Both the position numbers and the translations under genes were made by a program. Shown here piece after piece: positions 61,654 through 64,000 of a DNA stretch of 64,000 nucleotides. Origin of the DNA: Nocardia brasiliensis ATCC 700358 (lineage in GTDB: Bacteria > Actinomycetota > Actinomycetes > Mycobacteriales > Mycobacteriaceae); NCBI RefSeq assembly GCF_000250675.2, contig NC_018681.1, forward strand, positions 7,626,001 to 7,690,000. Reading direction: 5' to 3'. The notes below the pieces were generated by a model. That model had not been told where the DNA came from. It saw only the letters and a program-made list of their open reading frames with translations, and did not search any database. How positions within the stretch are numbered: the stretch's first letter is position 1; the number at the start of each line of letters is the position of its first letter.

Positions 61654-62481
61654 ATGACGACGTGGATCTGTGATGGGTGCGGGCTCGAACACGCGAATAC
61701 CGTTGCGCCGCCGCCCGACAACGGCTGTGTGTTCGCCAGCGACGCGGTGAGCATCGAGGAGCGCGGCGACCTGGGACCGCACGGGCACTGGACGACGCAT
61801 GCGGAACTGGCGCGACAACCGCACGAGGTGGAACACCGCGACCACGGGCGCGGACTGCACAGCCTGCGCCGCACACCGCGATTCGCGATCGGCCACTGGT
61901 CGTTCGTCGCGCAGACGCCACACGGGAATCTGCTCTGGGATCCGCCCGCGTACATCGACGACGACATCGTCGAGCGGGTCCGCGCGCTCGGCGGCGTCGC
62001 GGTGGTCGCCACCAGCCACCCGCACATGTTCGGCGCACAGGTCAGCTGGAGTCACGCCTTCGGCAAGGTACCGGTCTTGGTCAACGCGCTCGACCAGGAA
62101 TGGGTACCGCGTCCGGATCCGGTGCTGGAGTACTGGTCCGACCGCATCGAGCCCTTGCCCGGCCTCGAACTGATCCACGTCGGCGGCCACATGCGCGGCA
62201 GCTCCGTCGCCCGCACCGCCGACGGCACCCTGCTCACCGGCGACACCGTCAGCGGCAGCCTCGCGCCCGGCTGGGTGACGTTCCAGCGCAACTTCCCCAA
62301 GCACGTGCCGCTGTCGCCCGCCGTCGTGCGGCGCATCGTCGACCGGCTGGACCAGTTCGAGTACGACCGGCTCTACACGCTGGGTGGCGATACCGTGGAC
62401 CAGGACGCCAAACAGGCCGTGCACCGCTCCGCGGAACGCCATATCCGCTGGGTCAGCGGCGAATTCGACCACCTGACCTGA
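61654..62481 (+). CDS. Metallo-beta-lactamase-fold-like protein with N-terminal zinc-ribbon-like motif
   Basis: 275 residues. Begins MTTWICDGCGLEHANTVAPP, a CxxC short ribbon. The later part fits an MBL-type fold: VVATSHPHMFGAQVSWSHAF in the place of HxHxDH (here SHPHMFG), LELIHVGGHMRGSSVARTAD and TLLTGDTVSGS. Several ligand residues are altered, so it may bind metal differently or be inactive. CAGACT seven bases before the ATG. Annotated in relatives as MBL-fold hydrolase. Confidence 0.72.
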   Translation: MTTWICDGCGLEHANTVAPPPDNGCVFASDAVSIEERGDLGPHGHWTTHAELARQPHEVEHRDHGRGLHSLRRTPRFAIGHWSFVAQTPHGNLLWDPPAYIDDDIVERVRALGGVAVVATSHPHMFGAQVSWSHAFGKVPVLVNALDQEWVPRPDPVLEYWSDRIEPLPGLELIHVGGHMRGSSVARTADGTLLTGDTVSGSLAPGWVTFQRNFPKHVPLSPAVVRRIVDRLDQFEYDRLYTLGGDTVDQDAKQAVHRSAERHIRWVSGEFDHLT

Positions 62482-62522
62482 CCCGCCCACGCGCCGCGCG
62501 AGCCGGTCCGGACCAGGGTCGG

Positions 62523-63104
62523 CTACGCGAGGGCGAAGCGGAGCAGCGCCTGCTTGTCGCCCTGCTTGATCTTGCCCTTGCGGTTGAGCACTTCCAGCTG
62601 CCAGTTCGCGCCGTTGCGGAACGCGCGCGCGACGGCGTTCGCATTGTCCGCGCCGAGCAGTGACGGCCAGATGTCGGCGACCTGCTGACTGCTACCGCCG
62701 CTCGCGTCGTACACCTTGAAACTGATGTTGTTCGCCTTCTCGAAGGAGCTGCCCTTCTTGAACGCCGCGGCGACGAACACGATCGCGTCGATGCCGCCCG
62801 GCACGTCCGCGAACGTCACGTGCACCGTCTCGTCGTCGCCGGTGGCGGCGCCGGTCTGCTCGTCACCGGAGTGCAGCACCGAGCCGTTGCCGAGCGGGTC
62901 CAGCGAATCGAGTCCGGCGAAACGAACCGGCTCACTGCCCTGCATCAGGATGGCGATCAAATCGAGGTCGACGCCGCGCTTACGCCGCGCCCAGCCCAGT
63001 GCGCCGCCGCTGGTGCCCCCGGAAGGATCCCAGCTCACCCCGACACTCAGCTTGGTGACACCGGCAAGATCTGCGGCGCCGTCTTCTTTCTTGAGCGTGA
63101 TCAT
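62523..63104 (-). CDS. TerD-family protein
   Basis: 193 residues from the ATG at 63104. Characteristic calcium-binding TerD pattern: LSVGVSWDPSGG, VDLDLIAILMQGSEP, LHSGDEQTGAATGDDETVHV, GIDAIVFVAAAF, FEKANNISFKVYDASGGSSQ. Stand-alone, no other ter genes nearby. TAGTCT seven bases before the ATG shows a leaderless start, which also rules out the upstream ATG at 63197. Part of the general stress/tellurium-type families in actinomycetes. Confidence 0.94.
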   Translation of the reverse strand: MITLKKEDGAADLAGVTKLSVGVSWDPSGGTSGGALGWARRKRGVDLDLIAILMQGSEPVRFAGLDSLDPLGNGSVLHSGDEQTGAATGDDETVHVTFADVPGGIDAIVFVAAAFKKGSSFEKANNISFKVYDASGGSSQQVADIWPSLLGADNANAVARAFRNGANWQLEVLNRKGKIKQGDKQALLRFALA

Positions 63105-63253
63105 AGGATTCAGACTAGCGGCGGTTTCGTAAATCCAAGGGGGCGAGAAAGTCTCGTTCCGGCTGCGGGCAGCACAACGAAAATGTTTGATACGCATCGG
63201 CTCTCAATGGTTGGCTATTTACAAGAGCGAACCCACGAGAGTTCGGTAGAGGT

Positions 63254-64000
63254 ATGGCCGATCCGCTGAAAGAACAGGAATTCGCCGCACGCGCTTTGGA
63301 GCTGGTGCGCGCCACCGCCGGACCGTATCTCGACAGCCTGCCGCAACGCCTGGTGCACGACGGCACCGCCGATCCGCTGATCGATGAACTCGCCGGTGCG
63401 CTGCCCGAGCACGGCGACGGCACCCTGGCGGCAATCGAACGATTGCTGCGCGTCGGCACCGAAGCGGCGGTGCACAGCGCCGGACCGCGCTTCTTCCACC
63501 TCGTGGTGGGCGGGGCGACGCCTGCCGCACTGGCCGGCGACTGGATAACCGCTCTGCTGGACCAGAATGCGGGCCTCTGGGTCACTTCCCCGTTGGCCGC
63601 GCGCACCGAAACCGTGGTACTCGGCTGGCTCAAAGACCTTTTCGGGCTGCCCGCGGACTTCGGCGCGGTGCTCACGCCGAGCGCCACCTTCGCGAACCTC
63701 ACCGGGCTCGCCGCGGCCCGCTACTGGTGGGCCGGCCGGCACGGGCACGACGTCGTCGCCGACGGTTTGGCGGGGCTGCCGCGGATGCCGGTGTTCACCA
63801 GCGGTCTCGTGCACGCCAGCACCCGAAAGGCGCTGCAGATACTCGGCTGTGGCCGGGATACGCTGCGCACCTTCGTCCGGGACGACGCGGGACGGCTCGA
63901 CCTGCGGGCGTTGGAGCAGGCGCTGACCGAACTCGGCGGGGCGCCCGCCGTGCTCGTCGGCAATCTCGGTGAGGTGAACGCGGGCGATTGCGATCCGCTC
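63254..64000 (+). CDS. PLP-dependent amino acid decarboxylase (DDC/GAD group), cut by right edge
   Basis: 249 codons visible. Begins MADPLKEQEFAARALELVRA, then PRFFHLVVGGATPAALAGDW, ALLDQNAGLWVTSPLAARTE, VLTPSATFANLTGLAAARYW and the region GLVHASTRKALQILGCG (the SDQAHSSV-like segment). Type II PLP decarboxylase fold (Pyridoxal_deC); the lysine is beyond the edge. Would decarboxylate an aromatic or acidic amino acid. Confidence 0.88.
   Translation, partial: MADPLKEQEFAARALELVRATAGPYLDSLPQRLVHDGTADPLIDELAGALPEHGDGTLAAIERLLRVGTEAAVHSAGPRFFHLVVGGATPAALAGDWITALLDQNAGLWVTSPLAARTETVVLGWLKDLFGLPADFGAVLTPSATFANLTGLAAARYWWAGRHGHDVVADGLAGLPRMPVFTSGLVHASTRKALQILGCGRDTLRTFVRDDAGRLDLRALEQALTELGGAPAVLVGNLGEVNAGDCDPL

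Noticed and set aside
1..64000. CRISPR array, rRNA genes or intact insertion sequence
   Set aside because: No regularly spaced identical repeats with unique spacers, no rRNA sequence and no complete transposase with terminal repeats; the tandem repeats present are contiguous and have no spacers.

Overview
The window is high-GC actinobacterial DNA, most likely from Nocardia or a close relative (inference). The evidence is a DUF222/13E12-type HNH gene, a DUF574 methyltransferase, a mycoredoxin, a paralogue of mycothiol-dependent formaldehyde dehydrogenase, a PapA-like acyltransferase, a second clpP pair, and many promoters with a TANNNT box 6-7 bases before the start codon (leaderless genes).

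Layout. 1-2064 (minus): end of a two-component system, the kinase running off the left edge. 2100-2840: decayed serine-recombinase sequence, then about 1.3 kb without a recognisable gene. 4181-17329: an accessory block that reads as a small terpenoid biosynthetic cluster. It has a polyprenyl diphosphate synthase, relics of three MEP-pathway genes (an ispH-dxs chimera and a truncated ispG), two lower-GC UbiA-superfamily membrane proteins carrying the NQ..ED..NKP.RP variant motif, a 35-residue ORF coupled to a nucleotidyltransferase, a quinone reductase, a type-B carboxylesterase, a PapA-like acyltransferase, a mycothiol-type alcohol dehydrogenase, a PucR-type regulator and an epoxide hydrolase. 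A TGGTCR-N17-TGACCA element precedes the acyltransferase and recurs between the regulator and the epoxide hydrolase; a related palindrome lies upstream of the nucleotidyltransferase. The block ends at another copy of the recombinase 3' sequence beside tRNA-Ala(GGC), so it looks like an island at the 3' side of a tRNA gene.

17877-31663: DUF222 gene, a repeat- and hairpin-rich convergent gap, DUF574 methyltransferase, membrane-anchored DsbA-like protein with four 59-base tandem repeats upstream, MFS transporter, phosphoglucomutase, a DUF190 / truncated CrcB pair, secreted lipase, a DHA2 efflux pump divergent from its TetR gene with two matching operators, a sugar-lactone oxidase and a sirtuin.

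31761-49589: mostly single metabolic, redox and regulatory genes: DUF2236, arsenate reductase, VOC protein, AraC, lipoprotein, dienelactone hydrolase, DUF2156 protein, PLP dehydratase, peroxiredoxin-like protein, alpha/beta hydrolase, MFS/MarR pair, SGNH hydrolase, DHFR-like reductase, methyltransferase, GlxA regulator, small membrane and secreted proteins, mycoredoxin and EamA exporter.

49726-64000: stress-protein-like gene, ClgR/PopR-like regulator convergent with a clpP pair, acyl-CoA-dehydrogenase-like flavoprotein, MmyB-type regulator, SDR, orphan peptide-binding lipoprotein, pyruvate oxidase/dehydrogenase, PIG-L deacetylase, prolyl oligopeptidase, a metallo-hydrolase-like protein, TerD, and a PLP decarboxylase cut by the right edge. 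Functions are assigned by motif recognition only; no database search was possible.
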